From assembly GCA_034004685.1 (NCBI GenBank), contig JAVEWG010000020.1:1-62809 (forward strand): a DNA stretch of 62,809 bases, written 5' to 3'. Position 1 is the stretch's first letter. Each line of letters begins with the position of its first letter. Positions 43,274 to 52,152 of this stretch are shown one piece after another. The stretch comes from JAEUNX01 sp034004685. Its GTDB lineage: Bacteria; Pseudomonadota; Gammaproteobacteria; Burkholderiales; Rhodocyclaceae. The notes beneath the pieces were generated by a model. That model saw only the letters and a list, made by a program, of their open reading frames with translations. It searched no databases and was not told the DNA's origin. A program made the position numbers and the translations under genes.

Positions 43274-44464
43274 ATGAACGAGCTGGCTGGACGCAAATTG
43301 GTGTTGGGGGTGGCCGGCGGGGTGGCGGCCTACAAGGCGGCTGAATTGGTACGCCTGTTGGGCAAGGCGGGGGCCGATGTGCATGTGGTGTTGACCGAAG
43401 GCGGCGCCCGCTTCGTCACCGCGGTAACCTTCCAGGCCCTGTCAGGCAATCCGGTGTGGAGCGATCTGTGGGATCCCCGGATGGGCAACAACATGGCCCA
43501 TATCGACCTCTCCCGGGATGCCGATGCGGTCCTGGTGGCGCCTGCCTCCGCTGACCTCATGGCCAAACTGGCCCAGGGTGTGGCCGACGATCTGCTGACC
43601 ACCCTATGCCTGGCGCGGGATTGTCCTCTGCTGGTGGCGCCCGCCATGAACCGCCAGATGTGGGAGCACCCGGCCACCCTGCGCAACGCGGCGCAACTAC
43701 GCGCCGATGGCGTGACCCTGCTGGGGCCCGGGTGCGGGGACCAGGCCTGTGGCGAAACCGGCATGGGGCGGATGCTGGAACCGGAGGAGTTGCTGGAGGG
43801 CGTGATCGCCTTTTTCGCGCCCAAGGTGCTGGCGGGGCGGCGGGTGGTGATGACTGCAGGTCCGTCCTTCGAGGCCCTGGACCCGGTGCGGGGCATCACC
43901 AACACCAGTTCTGGCAAGATGGGCTATGCCCTGGCTCGGGCCTGCGCTCAGGCCGGGGCTCAGGTGGAACTGGTGAGTGGGCCGGTGGCTCTGCCGACCC
44001 CCCTCGGGGTGGCCCGCCGGGACGTCCAGAGTGCTCTGGAGATGCGCCAGGCGGTGATGGACCGGATTCCCGGCGCGGACATCTTCATTGGCGTGGCGGC
44101 GGTGGCGGACTATCGGCCGGCGGCCCCGGCGGAACACAAGATCAAGAAATCGGGGGAGGCCCTGTCCCTGTCTCTGGTGCCCAATCCGGATATTCTGGCG
44201 GAGGTGGCAGCCCTGCCCCATGGGCCTTTCTGCGTGGGGTTTGCCGCAGAGAGCCGGGATCTGGATGAATATGCCACCCGCAAGCGGACGGCCAAGAAGC
44301 TGCCCCTGCTGGTGGGCAATCTGGTCCAGGACGCCCTGGGGGCGGACGACAACCTGGTGGTCCTTTTCGACGACCGGGGGCGCCATCCCCTGCCCAGGGG
44401 AAGCAAACAGGAGGTGGCCCGGGCCATCGTCCACCATCTTGCCGGGCTGTTGCCCGCCCAATGA
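43274..44464 (+). CDS. coaBC: Bifunctional phosphopantothenoylcysteine decarboxylase/phosphopantothenate-cysteine ligase
   Basis: 396 aa. N-terminal FMN-dependent CoaC: GVAGGVAAYKAAELVRLL, VAPAMNRQMWEHPA. C-terminal CoaB: AGPSFEALDPVRGITNTSSGKMG. Coenzyme A synthesis. The dut gene follows 16 bp later. Confidence 0.95.
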   Translation: MNELAGRKLVLGVAGGVAAYKAAELVRLLGKAGADVHVVLTEGGARFVTAVTFQALSGNPVWSDLWDPRMGNNMAHIDLSRDADAVLVAPASADLMAKLAQGVADDLLTTLCLARDCPLLVAPAMNRQMWEHPATLRNAAQLRADGVTLLGPGCGDQACGETGMGRMLEPEELLEGVIAFFAPKVLAGRRVVMTAGPSFEALDPVRGITNTSSGKMGYALARACAQAGAQVELVSGPVALPTPLGVARRDVQSALEMRQAVMDRIPGADIFIGVAAVADYRPAAPAEHKIKKSGEALSLSLVPNPDILAEVAALPHGPFCVGFAAESRDLDEYATRKRTAKKLPLLVGNLVQDALGADDNLVVLFDDRGRHPLPRGSKQEVARAIVHHLAGLLPAQ

Positions 44465-44480
44465 AGCAGGGAGACCCGCT

Positions 44481-44930
44481 GTGCACCAGATCGACGTAAA
44501 GATTATCGACGACCGCCTCAAGGACCATCCTCCGGCCTACGCGACCGCCGGCGCAGCAGGGCTGGATCTGCGGGCCTGTCTGGACATGCCCCTGGCCCTC
44601 CATCCGGGGGATACGGCCCTGGTGCCCAGCGGACTGGCGATCCATTTGGCCGATCCCGGTCTGGCGGCCATGATCCTGCCCCGTTCGGGCCTGGGGCATC
44701 GCCACGGCATCGTGCTGGGCAACCTGGTGGGCTTGATTGATTCGGACTACCAGGGGCAGATCTTCGTATCGGTGTGGAACCGGGGGCGGGAGAGTTTCAC
44801 CATTCAGCCCATGGAGCGTATCGCCCAACTGGTGATCGTGCCGGTGCTCCAGGTGGGTTTCAGGGTGGTGGATGAATTCCCCGAAAGCGAGCGGGGCGCC
44901 GGAGGTTTTGGCAGTACCGGGAAGCACTGA
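44481..44930 (+). CDS. dut: dUTP pyrophosphatase
   Basis: 149 aa trimeric dUTPase. AGLDLRACLD, PRSGLGHRHGIVLGN, GLIDSDYQGQI and C-terminal RGAGGFGSTG are the family motifs. Start GTG 44481 follows GGGAG. TGATG overlap with the NUDIX gene. Confidence 0.95.
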   Translation: MHQIDVKIIDDRLKDHPPAYATAGAAGLDLRACLDMPLALHPGDTALVPSGLAIHLADPGLAAMILPRSGLGHRHGIVLGNLVGLIDSDYQGQIFVSVWNRGRESFTIQPMERIAQLVIVPVLQVGFRVVDEFPESERGAGGFGSTGKH

Positions 44931-45367
44931 TGGTTCATGTGGGCATCCCGGTTGGCGTGCATGTGGTGCTCGAACAGGAAGGGGCCGTGCTGCTGATGCG
45001 GCGCGCCGGAACAGGCTTTTTCGATGGGCTGTACAGCCTGCCGGGGGGGCACGTGGAGCCGGGGGAGTCGATCCGCCAGGCTGCCCGTCGCGAGACGGAA
45101 GAAGAAATCGGGGTGACGCTGGCTTTAGCCGATCTGGAGTGCCTGGGCGTGGTGCATCGCCTTTCCGACACCAATCGGATCGACTTTTTCCTGGCGGCTC
45201 GGGCCTGGGATGGGGTGCCGACGCTTCGGGAGCCCCACAAGTGCGACCATCTGGCCTGGTTTCCCCGGGAGGCCTTGCCCCACAATACGGTGCCCTACAT
45301 CCGGGATGGGTTGGCCCAGGGGGCGCACCCCTGGATCATGGAATCGGGATGGTCCGGAGTTGGCTGA
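44930..45367 (+). CDS. NUDIX hydrolase
   Basis: 145 aa. NUDIX box GGHVEPGESIRQAARRETEEEIGV is intact, so it is probably an active nucleoside-diphosphate-X hydrolase of the 8-oxo-dGTPase/ADP-ribose-pyrophosphatase type; substrate not readable. Coupled to dut. Confidence 0.85.
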   Translation: MVHVGIPVGVHVVLEQEGAVLLMRRAGTGFFDGLYSLPGGHVEPGESIRQAARRETEEEIGVTLALADLECLGVVHRLSDTNRIDFFLAARAWDGVPTLREPHKCDHLAWFPREALPHNTVPYIRDGLAQGAHPWIMESGWSGVG

Positions 45368-45392
45368 GAAAACCAGGCAAGGGGAGGCGGGA

Positions 45393-46013
45393 ATGGTGGG
45401 GTCCAGGATACGGGGAATGCTGATGCTGGCCGCTGGATTGGTGGCTGGGTTGGCCCAGGGGGCGGAGCTGCCCCAGGTGGACCTGGCTCGCGCCGAAGCC
45501 ATCGTCGCGGAGAAATGCTCCCTCTGCCATGGCGCCGCGGGAGAAAGCTCTTCCGTCCTGTACCCCCGGCTGGCGGGCCAGCATTACCAGTACATTGCCA
45601 AGCAGTTGGCGGACTTCAAGGCCGGGCGACGTGCCAGCGACACCATGGGCGCCATGGCCGGCGATCTGACCGAGGCGGAGATGCTGGCCCTGGGGGTGTT
45701 CTTCGAGAAGAAGCCGGCCCGCTCGGCCCTCGGGCGGGATCCCGAACTCCTGGCGGTGGGGCGTTTCATCTTCGTGCGGGGCAATGAATATTCCGGCGTG
45801 GCGCCTTGCGCCAGCTGCCATGGCGACAAGGGCCATGGCACCCCCCAGTTGCCAAGGCTGGCCGGCCAGGGGGCCCTGTACATCGAGAATCAGCTCAAGT
45901 CCTTCGACAAGCGGGTGCGTACCAACGATAACGCGGTGATGCATTCCATCGCATCCAGGCTCACCGAGCTGGAGGTCAAGGCGGTCGCGGCCTACCTGAG
46001 TACCTTGCCCTAG
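45393..46013 (+). CDS. Dihaem cytochrome c (c4-like)
   Basis: 206 aa. Signal peptide, then two class I haem domains: CSLCHG and CASCHG, each with a distal Met (MGAMAGDL and NAVMHSIA). It is periplasmic and possibly an electron donor to terminal oxidases or reductases. Start ATG 45393 has GGGGAGG upstream. Confidence 0.87.
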   Translation: MVGSRIRGMLMLAAGLVAGLAQGAELPQVDLARAEAIVAEKCSLCHGAAGESSSVLYPRLAGQHYQYIAKQLADFKAGRRASDTMGAMAGDLTEAEMLALGVFFEKKPARSALGRDPELLAVGRFIFVRGNEYSGVAPCASCHGDKGHGTPQLPRLAGQGALYIENQLKSFDKRVRTNDNAVMHSIASRLTELEVKAVAAYLSTLP

Positions 46014-47773
46014 GTGCCCTCGGCGGCCTCCGGGAAACGGTTCATGAAGCGCAGTTCCGGAGGATAGGGGTAGAAGTCCTCCACGTGCCCGGCCCGCAAC
46101 TTTTCCTGGGTGAGTTGCCAGAACCTGGGGTCCAGCAGATCCCGGTGATGCTTGAGGAAAGCCTTGCGGATCCGTTGCTGGCCGAGCAGGAAGGTGGCGA
46201 ACTCTTCCGGGAACACGTCCATGGGGCCCGTGGAATACCAGGGTTCGCTGTACATCTCCATCTCTTCGTAAGGCGCCGGCGGAATCGCCCGGAAATTGCA
46301 GTCGGTCATGTATTCGATTTCGTCGTAATCGTAGAACACCACCCGGCCATAGCGGGTCACACCGAAGTTCTTCCAAAGCATGTCGCCGGGGAAGATGTTG
46401 GCGATGGCCAGTTCCCGGATGGCGTTGCCGTACTCATTGACGGCGTGCTCCACCTGCTCCTCGCTGGCCTGGTCCAGGTAGATGTTGAGGGGGGTCATGC
46501 GCCGCTCGATGTACACGTGTTTGATGATCACCGCGTCGCCGTCGATCTCGAAGGAGTTGGGCGCCAGCTCCCGCAGTTCCTCCAGCAGATCGGGATGGAA
46601 GCGCGACAGGGGTAGGGCGACCTTGGAGAACTCCAGGGTATCGGCCATCCGGCCGACCCGGTCCACGTGCTTCACCATCAGGTACTTTCTCTTCACCGTG
46701 GCCCGGTCCATGTTCTTGGAGCGGCCGAACACGTCCTTGATGATCTTGAATACGTAGGGGTAGGAGGGCAGGGTGAATACCAGCATCACCAGGCCCCGGA
46801 TGCCCGGGGCGATGATGAACTGGTCATTGGAATGGCGCAGGTGGGAGACCAGATCCCGGAAGAACATGTTCTTGCCCTGCTTGCCCAGCCCCAGCATGGT
46901 GTAGAGCTCGCTCCGGGGCTTGTTGGGGAGGATGCTGCGCAGAAACTGCACGTAACCGGAGGGTACTTCCATCTCCACCAGGAAATAGGCCCGGGACAGA
47001 GAGAACAGCAGGGAGATCCGCCAAGGCTCCAGCAAGATGGTGTCGATGTGGAGCATGCCGCTGGCGCCATGGCGCACGGCGATGGCGAAGGGATACTCCT
47101 GGTAGCCGTTGACCGCCTTGCCCATGATGTAGGCGGTCTTGTTGCGGTAAAAGGCGGAGTACAGCACCTGGATCTGGCAATTGACCTCCCGGGCGGGCCA
47201 TTCCCCCAGGTGGGCCTTGATGGCCCGCATGATGAGGGCCACGTCCCGGTCCAGATCCTCGAAGGGGCGCTGCCAGTCGAAATCCTCGATCACCCGCCGG
47301 AGGGTGGCCTGCATCCCCCCATCCTCCGGGTAATAGCTGGAATACACCGGCGGATAGGAGTCGATGTACTCGGTGGAGATGGCCGGTCTGGCAAAGATGT
47401 AGTCGTTGTTGAAATAGGTGCGGTGGAGAATCTTGCAGCACACCGAATTGAAGAATGTTTCGGCTAGCTCCGGCTGCTTGTGGCGGATGAGCATCCCGAT
47501 GTACTGGAGCTTGACCTGCTGCCAGGTGGCGTCGTCCAGGGAATCGGCGTTGAACTCCTGGAGGAGGCGCGCAACGGTTTCATCCACCCTTTTGTCATAG
47601 TACTGAACCCGTTCCCGCACGGATTCGAGCTGCTCCCGCCAGTCGGCCGCCTCGAAACTCTCTTTGGCACGCCGGGAGGTCTCCCGGAAGATTCGGTAGT
47701 GCTTGTTGAATCCCTCCATCAGGGCCTGGGCGATCGCCTGGGCCACCGGATGCTCGCCAGAGACTGGATCCAT
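46010..47773 (-). CDS. aceK: Isocitrate dehydrogenase kinase/phosphatase
   Basis: 587 aa. Phosphorylates and dephosphorylates IDH to direct isocitrate into the glyoxylate shunt. Typical AceK sequence is present throughout (e.g. YVHIERRMTPLNIYLDQA-like and MLWKNFGVTRYGRVVFYDYDEIEYMTDCNFR). ATG 47773 follows GAGGGAAGAG. Divergent from the monomeric IDH gene; its stop overlaps the cytochrome gene's stop region. Confidence 0.94.
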   Translation of the reverse strand: MDPVSGEHPVAQAIAQALMEGFNKHYRIFRETSRRAKESFEAADWREQLESVRERVQYYDKRVDETVARLLQEFNADSLDDATWQQVKLQYIGMLIRHKQPELAETFFNSVCCKILHRTYFNNDYIFARPAISTEYIDSYPPVYSSYYPEDGGMQATLRRVIEDFDWQRPFEDLDRDVALIMRAIKAHLGEWPAREVNCQIQVLYSAFYRNKTAYIMGKAVNGYQEYPFAIAVRHGASGMLHIDTILLEPWRISLLFSLSRAYFLVEMEVPSGYVQFLRSILPNKPRSELYTMLGLGKQGKNMFFRDLVSHLRHSNDQFIIAPGIRGLVMLVFTLPSYPYVFKIIKDVFGRSKNMDRATVKRKYLMVKHVDRVGRMADTLEFSKVALPLSRFHPDLLEELRELAPNSFEIDGDAVIIKHVYIERRMTPLNIYLDQASEEQVEHAVNEYGNAIRELAIANIFPGDMLWKNFGVTRYGRVVFYDYDEIEYMTDCNFRAIPPAPYEEMEMYSEPWYSTGPMDVFPEEFATFLLGQQRIRKAFLKHHRDLLDPRFWQLTQEKLRAGHVEDFYPYPPELRFMNRFPEAAEGT

Positions 47774-48168
47774 TGCTCTTCCCTCATGCACTGCGCCGAC
47801 GGGTGCAAGTGTCGCATCCCGTGTGGCGTAGAGGCTAGTCAGGGTGATCCGGCGGACCAACCCGATCTTGCCTCTGATATCAATTTCATGATGTGAGATG
47901 ACTTTTCGCAAACATCAGTGAGCAGCCTATAATGCTGCGTTCGATAAGTCGGTTGGAAACCGTGGGTGCCGAAGTGGCAGGAATTTGCCGCGGGGCGGCT
48001 GTGGTTGGCGGAGGGCCGGGTGCGTGCCAGGAGGGGCGTGCCGATTCGTCTCGCGGACTGCGCGTCCAACTTCTTTCAACGTGTCCGGCGCGGTCCTGCC
48101 GCAGCGTGCCGATTCCGGTTCGCGCAAATCGCGCCCAGAATAAAGTGACCACGAGGGGGATTTCCGCA
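47774..48168. other. Divergent aceK/icd intergenic region
   Basis: About 395 bp with the predicted icd promoter; no gene seen. Confidence 0.5.
47905..47933 (+). promoter_or_regulatory. Predicted promoter of the monomeric IDH gene
   Basis: TTCGCA (47905-47910) and a perfect TATAAT (47928-47933), 17-bp spacing, about 235 bp upstream of ATG 48169. The intervening leader has no supported gene. Confidence 0.5.
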
Positions 48169-50400
48169 ATGTCTACGCAGCAACCGACCATCATCTACAC
48201 CCTGACCGACGAAGCGCCGCTACTGGCTACTGCAGCCTTCCTGCCGGTTGTCCGGGCCTTCACCAAGCCGGCAGGCATCAAGATCGAGAAGGCTGACATT
48301 TCCGTGGCTGCCCGGGTGCTGGCAGAGTTTCCGGAATATCTCGCCGACCGCCAGAAAGTACCTAACACCCTGGCTGAGCTGGGCAAGAAGACCCTGGAGC
48401 CGGACGCCAACATCATCAAGCTGCCCAACATCAGCGCCTCCGTGGCCCAGCTGGTGACCTGCATCAAGGAACTGCAATCCAAGGGCTATGCGGTACCCGA
48501 CTACCCGGAAAACCCCTCCACCGACGAAGAGAAGGCCCTCAAGACCCGCTACGGCAAGTGCCTGGGCTCCGCGGTGAACCCGGTGCTGCGGGAAGGCAAC
48601 TCCGACCGCCGCGCACCCGGCGCCGTCAAGAACTACGCCAGGAAGCATCCCCACTCCATGGGTGAGTGGAAGCCCTGGTCCCAGACCCACGTGGCCCATA
48701 TGACCCACGGCGACTTCTACCACGGCGAAAAGTCCATGACCCTGGACCGGGCCCGCACGGTGAAGATGGAGCTGATCACCAAGAGTGGCAAGGCCATCGT
48801 GCTCAAGCCGAAGGTCGCGCTGAAAGACGGCGAGATCATCGACTCCATGTTCATGAGCAAGAAAGCCCTGTGCGAGTTCTATGAGCAGCAGCTGGAGGAT
48901 TGCCGGGAGTCCGGCATCCTGTTCTCGCTCCACGTGAAGGCCACCATGATGAAGGTGTCCCACCCCATCGTCTTCGGCCACTGCGTGAAGATCTACTACA
49001 AGGAAGCCTTCGAGAAGCACGGCAAGCTGTTTGACGAGCTGGGCATCAACGTCAACAACGGCATGGCCACCCTCTACGAAAATATCAAGACCCTGCCGGA
49101 ATCCAAGCGCGACGAAATCATCCGCGATCTGCACGCCTGCCAGGAGCACCGTCCTCGGCTGGCCATGGTGGATTCCGCCAAGGGCATCACCAACTTCCAC
49201 TCCCCCAACGACATCATCGTGGATGCCTCCATGCCGGCGATGATCCGCCAGGGTGGCAAGATGTGGGGCGCCGACGGCAAGCCCTACGATGCCAAGGCGG
49301 TGATGCCGGAATCCACCTTTGCCCGCATCTACCAGGAGATGATCAACTTCTGTAAGTGGCACGGCAACTTCGATCCGAAGACCATGGGTACCGTGCCCAA
49401 CGTGGGTCTGATGGCCCAGCAGGCGGAAGAGTACGGTTCCCACGATAAGACTTTCGAGGTGCCGGAAGAGGGGGTTGCCAACATCACGGACCTGGAAACC
49501 GGCGAAGTGTTGCTCTCCCAGGACGTGGAAGCCGGCGACATCTGGCGCATGTGCCAGGTGAAGGACGCGCCGATCCGCGACTGGGTCAAGCTGGCCGTCA
49601 CCCGCGCCCGCCAGTCCGGCATGCCGGCTGTGTTCTGGCTCGATGAGTTCCGCCCCCACGAGGCCGAGCTGCGCAAAAAGGTGCAGACCTACCTGAAGGA
49701 TCATGACACCTCCGACCTGGACATCCAGATCATGTCCCAGGTCAGGGCCATGCGTTACACCCTGGAGCGGGTCATCCGCGGCAAGGACACCATCTCGGTG
49801 ACCGGCAACATCCTGCGGGACTACCTGACCGACCTTTTCCCCATCATGGAACTGGGCACTTCCGCCAAGATGCTGTCCATCGTTCCCCTGATGAACGGTG
49901 GCGGCATGTACGAGACCGGCGCCGGCGGTTCGGCGCCCAAGCACGTGCAGCAGCTGGTGCAGGAAAACCACCTGCGCTGGGACTCCCTGGGTGAGTTCCT
50001 GGCCCTGGCGGTGTCCCTGGAGGATCTGGGCATCAAGGAGAACAACCCACGGGCCAAGCTGCTGGCCAAGACCCTGGATGCTGCCACCGGCAAGTTGCTG
50101 GATAACAACAAGTCCCCCAGCCCGAAGACCGGTCAGCTGGACAACCGGGGCAGCCAGTTCTACCTGGCCATGTTCTGGGCCCAGGAACTGGCCACCCAGA
50201 CCGAGGACGCGGAACTGGCCGCCCACTTCGCGCCCCTGGCCAAGGCCCTGACCGAGAATGAGGCCAGGATCGTTGAGGAATTGAGCCTGGTGCAGGGGCA
50301 GCCGGCGGACATTGGTGGCTACTACTTGGCCGATGCCCAAAAGTGCAAGGCGGTGATGCGTCCCAGCCCGACCTTCAATGCCCTGCTGGCTTCGGCCTGA
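48169..50400 (+). CDS. icd2: Monomeric NADP-dependent isocitrate dehydrogenase
   Basis: 743 aa, the length of the monomeric (class II) enzyme. N-terminal QQPTIIYTLTDEAPLLATAAFLPV, central KVSHPIVFGHCVKIYYKEAF, and GTVPNVGLMAQQAEEYGSHDKTFE are diagnostic. Start ATG 48169 has GAGGGGGA upstream. It lies beside the unrelated dimeric IDH gene; AceK acts on the dimeric type. Confidence 0.94.
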   Translation: MSTQQPTIIYTLTDEAPLLATAAFLPVVRAFTKPAGIKIEKADISVAARVLAEFPEYLADRQKVPNTLAELGKKTLEPDANIIKLPNISASVAQLVTCIKELQSKGYAVPDYPENPSTDEEKALKTRYGKCLGSAVNPVLREGNSDRRAPGAVKNYARKHPHSMGEWKPWSQTHVAHMTHGDFYHGEKSMTLDRARTVKMELITKSGKAIVLKPKVALKDGEIIDSMFMSKKALCEFYEQQLEDCRESGILFSLHVKATMMKVSHPIVFGHCVKIYYKEAFEKHGKLFDELGINVNNGMATLYENIKTLPESKRDEIIRDLHACQEHRPRLAMVDSAKGITNFHSPNDIIVDASMPAMIRQGGKMWGADGKPYDAKAVMPESTFARIYQEMINFCKWHGNFDPKTMGTVPNVGLMAQQAEEYGSHDKTFEVPEEGVANITDLETGEVLLSQDVEAGDIWRMCQVKDAPIRDWVKLAVTRARQSGMPAVFWLDEFRPHEAELRKKVQTYLKDHDTSDLDIQIMSQVRAMRYTLERVIRGKDTISVTGNILRDYLTDLFPIMELGTSAKMLSIVPLMNGGGMYETGAGGSAPKHVQQLVQENHLRWDSLGEFLALAVSLEDLGIKENNPRAKLLAKTLDAATGKLLDNNKSPSPKTGQLDNRGSQFYLAMFWAQELATQTEDAELAAHFAPLAKALTENEARIVEELSLVQGQPADIGGYYLADAQKCKAVMRPSPTFNALLASA

Positions 50401-50582
50401 GTAAAAATCCTGCCGGTTGTCGCCCATGGGTGGGTCGGTAGCCGGCAGGCCTGGACCTGCTGCGGGTTTGGTGGATAATCCCAGGGCAGTGGGCGTGATC
50501 GTTCCCGCAGAGGACGGCGCCACGGCAGCCAGTCCGGCCTTGATCGGGCGGCGCATCCATTGGACAAGAAGGAGGGGCAGGA

Positions 50583-51827
50583 ATGAGCGCATCCAAAATC
50601 ACGGTTCCCGCAGGTGGCCAGAAGATCGTCCCCGGCCAGCCGACTCCCAACAATCCCATCATCCCGTTCATCGAGGGTGACGGCATCGGTGTGGATATCA
50701 CCCCGGTGATGATCAAGGTAATCGACGCGGCAGTAGCCAAGGCCTACGGTGGTGCCAAGAAGATCCACTGGATGGAGGTCTATGCCGGCGAGAAGTCTAC
50801 CCAGATCTACGGGCCGGACGAGTGGTTGCCGAAAGAGACCTTTGACGCCCTCAAGGAATACTCCGTTTCCATCAAGGGCCCCATGACCACTCCGGTGGGT
50901 GGTGGCATCCGTTCTCTCAACGTGGCCCTGCGTCAGGAGCTGGATCTCTACCAGTGCGTGAGGCCGGTCCAGTACTTCAAAGGGGTTCCCTCTCCCCTGA
51001 AGAACCCGGAACTGACCAACATGGTGATCTTCCGGGAGAACACCGAGGACATCTACGCCGGCATCGAATGGTCCGCCCAATCTGAAGGCGCCAGGAAGGT
51101 CATCGCCTTCCTGCAGAACGAAATGGGGGTCAAGAAGATCCGCTTCCCGGAAACCTCCGGCATCGGCATCAAGCCCATCTCCATCGAGGGCACGACCCGC
51201 CTGGTCCGGGCCGCCCTCAAGTACGTGATTGCCAACGACCGCAAGTCGCTGACCATCGTGCACAAGGGCAACATCATGAAATTCACGGAAGGTCTCTTCC
51301 GTGACACCGCCTACAAGCTTGCCCAGGAAGAGTTCGGCGCCCAGCCCTTGGACGGCGGCCCCTGGTGCAAGCTCAAGAATCCGAACACCGGTCGCGAGAT
51401 CGTGGTGAAGGACTCCATCGCCGATGCCTTCCTTCAGCAGATCCTGCTGCGCCCGGCCGAGTACGACACCATCGTGACCACCAACCTGAACGGGGATTAC
51501 ATCTCCGACGCCCTGGCGGCTCAGGTGGGCGGGATCGGCATCGCCCCCGGCGCCAACATCTCCGACCAGTACGCCTGTTTCGAGGCGACCCACGGCACCG
51601 CCCCCAAGTACGCCGGGCTGGACAAGGTGAATCCGGGCTCCCTGATCCTCTCCGCCGAGATGATGCTGCGCCACCTGGGTTGGAAGGAAGCGGCCGACCT
51701 GGTGATCAAGTCCATGGAGGCGGCCATCTGCGACAAGCAGGTCACCTATGACTTCGCCCGTCTGATGGAGGGCGCCGTTGAGCTGTCCTGCTCTGCCTTC
51801 GGCGATGCGATGATCGCCCGCATGTGA
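50583..51827 (+). CDS. icd: Dimeric NADP-dependent isocitrate dehydrogenase
   Basis: 414 aa. PFIEGDGIGVDITPVMI, GGIRSLNVALRQELDLYQCVRP (serine in the phosphorylation/substrate loop) and FRENTEDIYAGIEW are typical of E. coli-type IDH, the AceK substrate. It starts 180 bp after the monomeric enzyme and is followed by a terminator. Confidence 0.96.
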   Translation: MSASKITVPAGGQKIVPGQPTPNNPIIPFIEGDGIGVDITPVMIKVIDAAVAKAYGGAKKIHWMEVYAGEKSTQIYGPDEWLPKETFDALKEYSVSIKGPMTTPVGGGIRSLNVALRQELDLYQCVRPVQYFKGVPSPLKNPELTNMVIFRENTEDIYAGIEWSAQSEGARKVIAFLQNEMGVKKIRFPETSGIGIKPISIEGTTRLVRAALKYVIANDRKSLTIVHKGNIMKFTEGLFRDTAYKLAQEEFGAQPLDGGPWCKLKNPNTGREIVVKDSIADAFLQQILLRPAEYDTIVTTNLNGDYISDALAAQVGGIGIAPGANISDQYACFEATHGTAPKYAGLDKVNPGSLILSAEMMLRHLGWKEAADLVIKSMEAAICDKQVTYDFARLMEGAVELSCSAFGDAMIARM

Positions 51828-51850
51828 GGGTTTCCACCCTGGGATGGGAC

Positions 51851-51876
51851 AAGCCCCCGGTGACGGGGGCTTTTCA
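51851..51876 (+). terminator. icd terminator
   Basis: 9-bp perfect stem AAGCCCCCG/CGGGGGCTT with GTGA loop and a short T tract. Confidence 0.85.
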
Positions 51877-51881
51877 TTCGT

Positions 51882-52142
51882 TCAGGATTTCTCCTCGACG
51901 CCGTAGTGTCGATCCAGCCAGTTCATGAGCCGCACGTAGATCAGGATCAGGGCCAGATAGGCGATCAGGATCCCCTGGGCGAAGGTATAAAAGCCCAGGG
52001 GGAAACCCAGGAAGTTGTAGTTGTTCAAGGTCTCGGCGTAATAACCGGCGCCGAAGGTCAACAGGAACCACACCATCAGCAAGGTGAAGGTGATGCGGAG
52101 GTTCCAGCGCCAGTAGGCGCGTTGGCGTGGGGTCAGGCCCAT
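51882..52142 (-). CDS. DUF4212 small membrane protein, symporter accessory subunit type
   Basis: 86 aa with two hydrophobic segments. YWRWNLRITFTLLMVWFLLTFGAGYYAETLNN..FLGFPLGFY...GILIAYLALILIYVRLMNWLDRHYGV is the DUF4212 family, normally the small partner of a sodium:solute symporter encoded next door. No large subunit is in the window, so this is an orphan copy. It starts 10 bp after the EF-G-like gene. Confidence 0.75.
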   Translation of the reverse strand: MGLTPRQRAYWRWNLRITFTLLMVWFLLTFGAGYYAETLNNYNFLGFPLGFYTFAQGILIAYLALILIYVRLMNWLDRHYGVEEKS

Positions 52143-52152
52143 GGCTCGCGGG

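Noticed and set aside
48220..50592. A 790-codon open frame antisense to the monomeric IDH gene
   Set aside because: Same type of antisense shadow, with no start signals.
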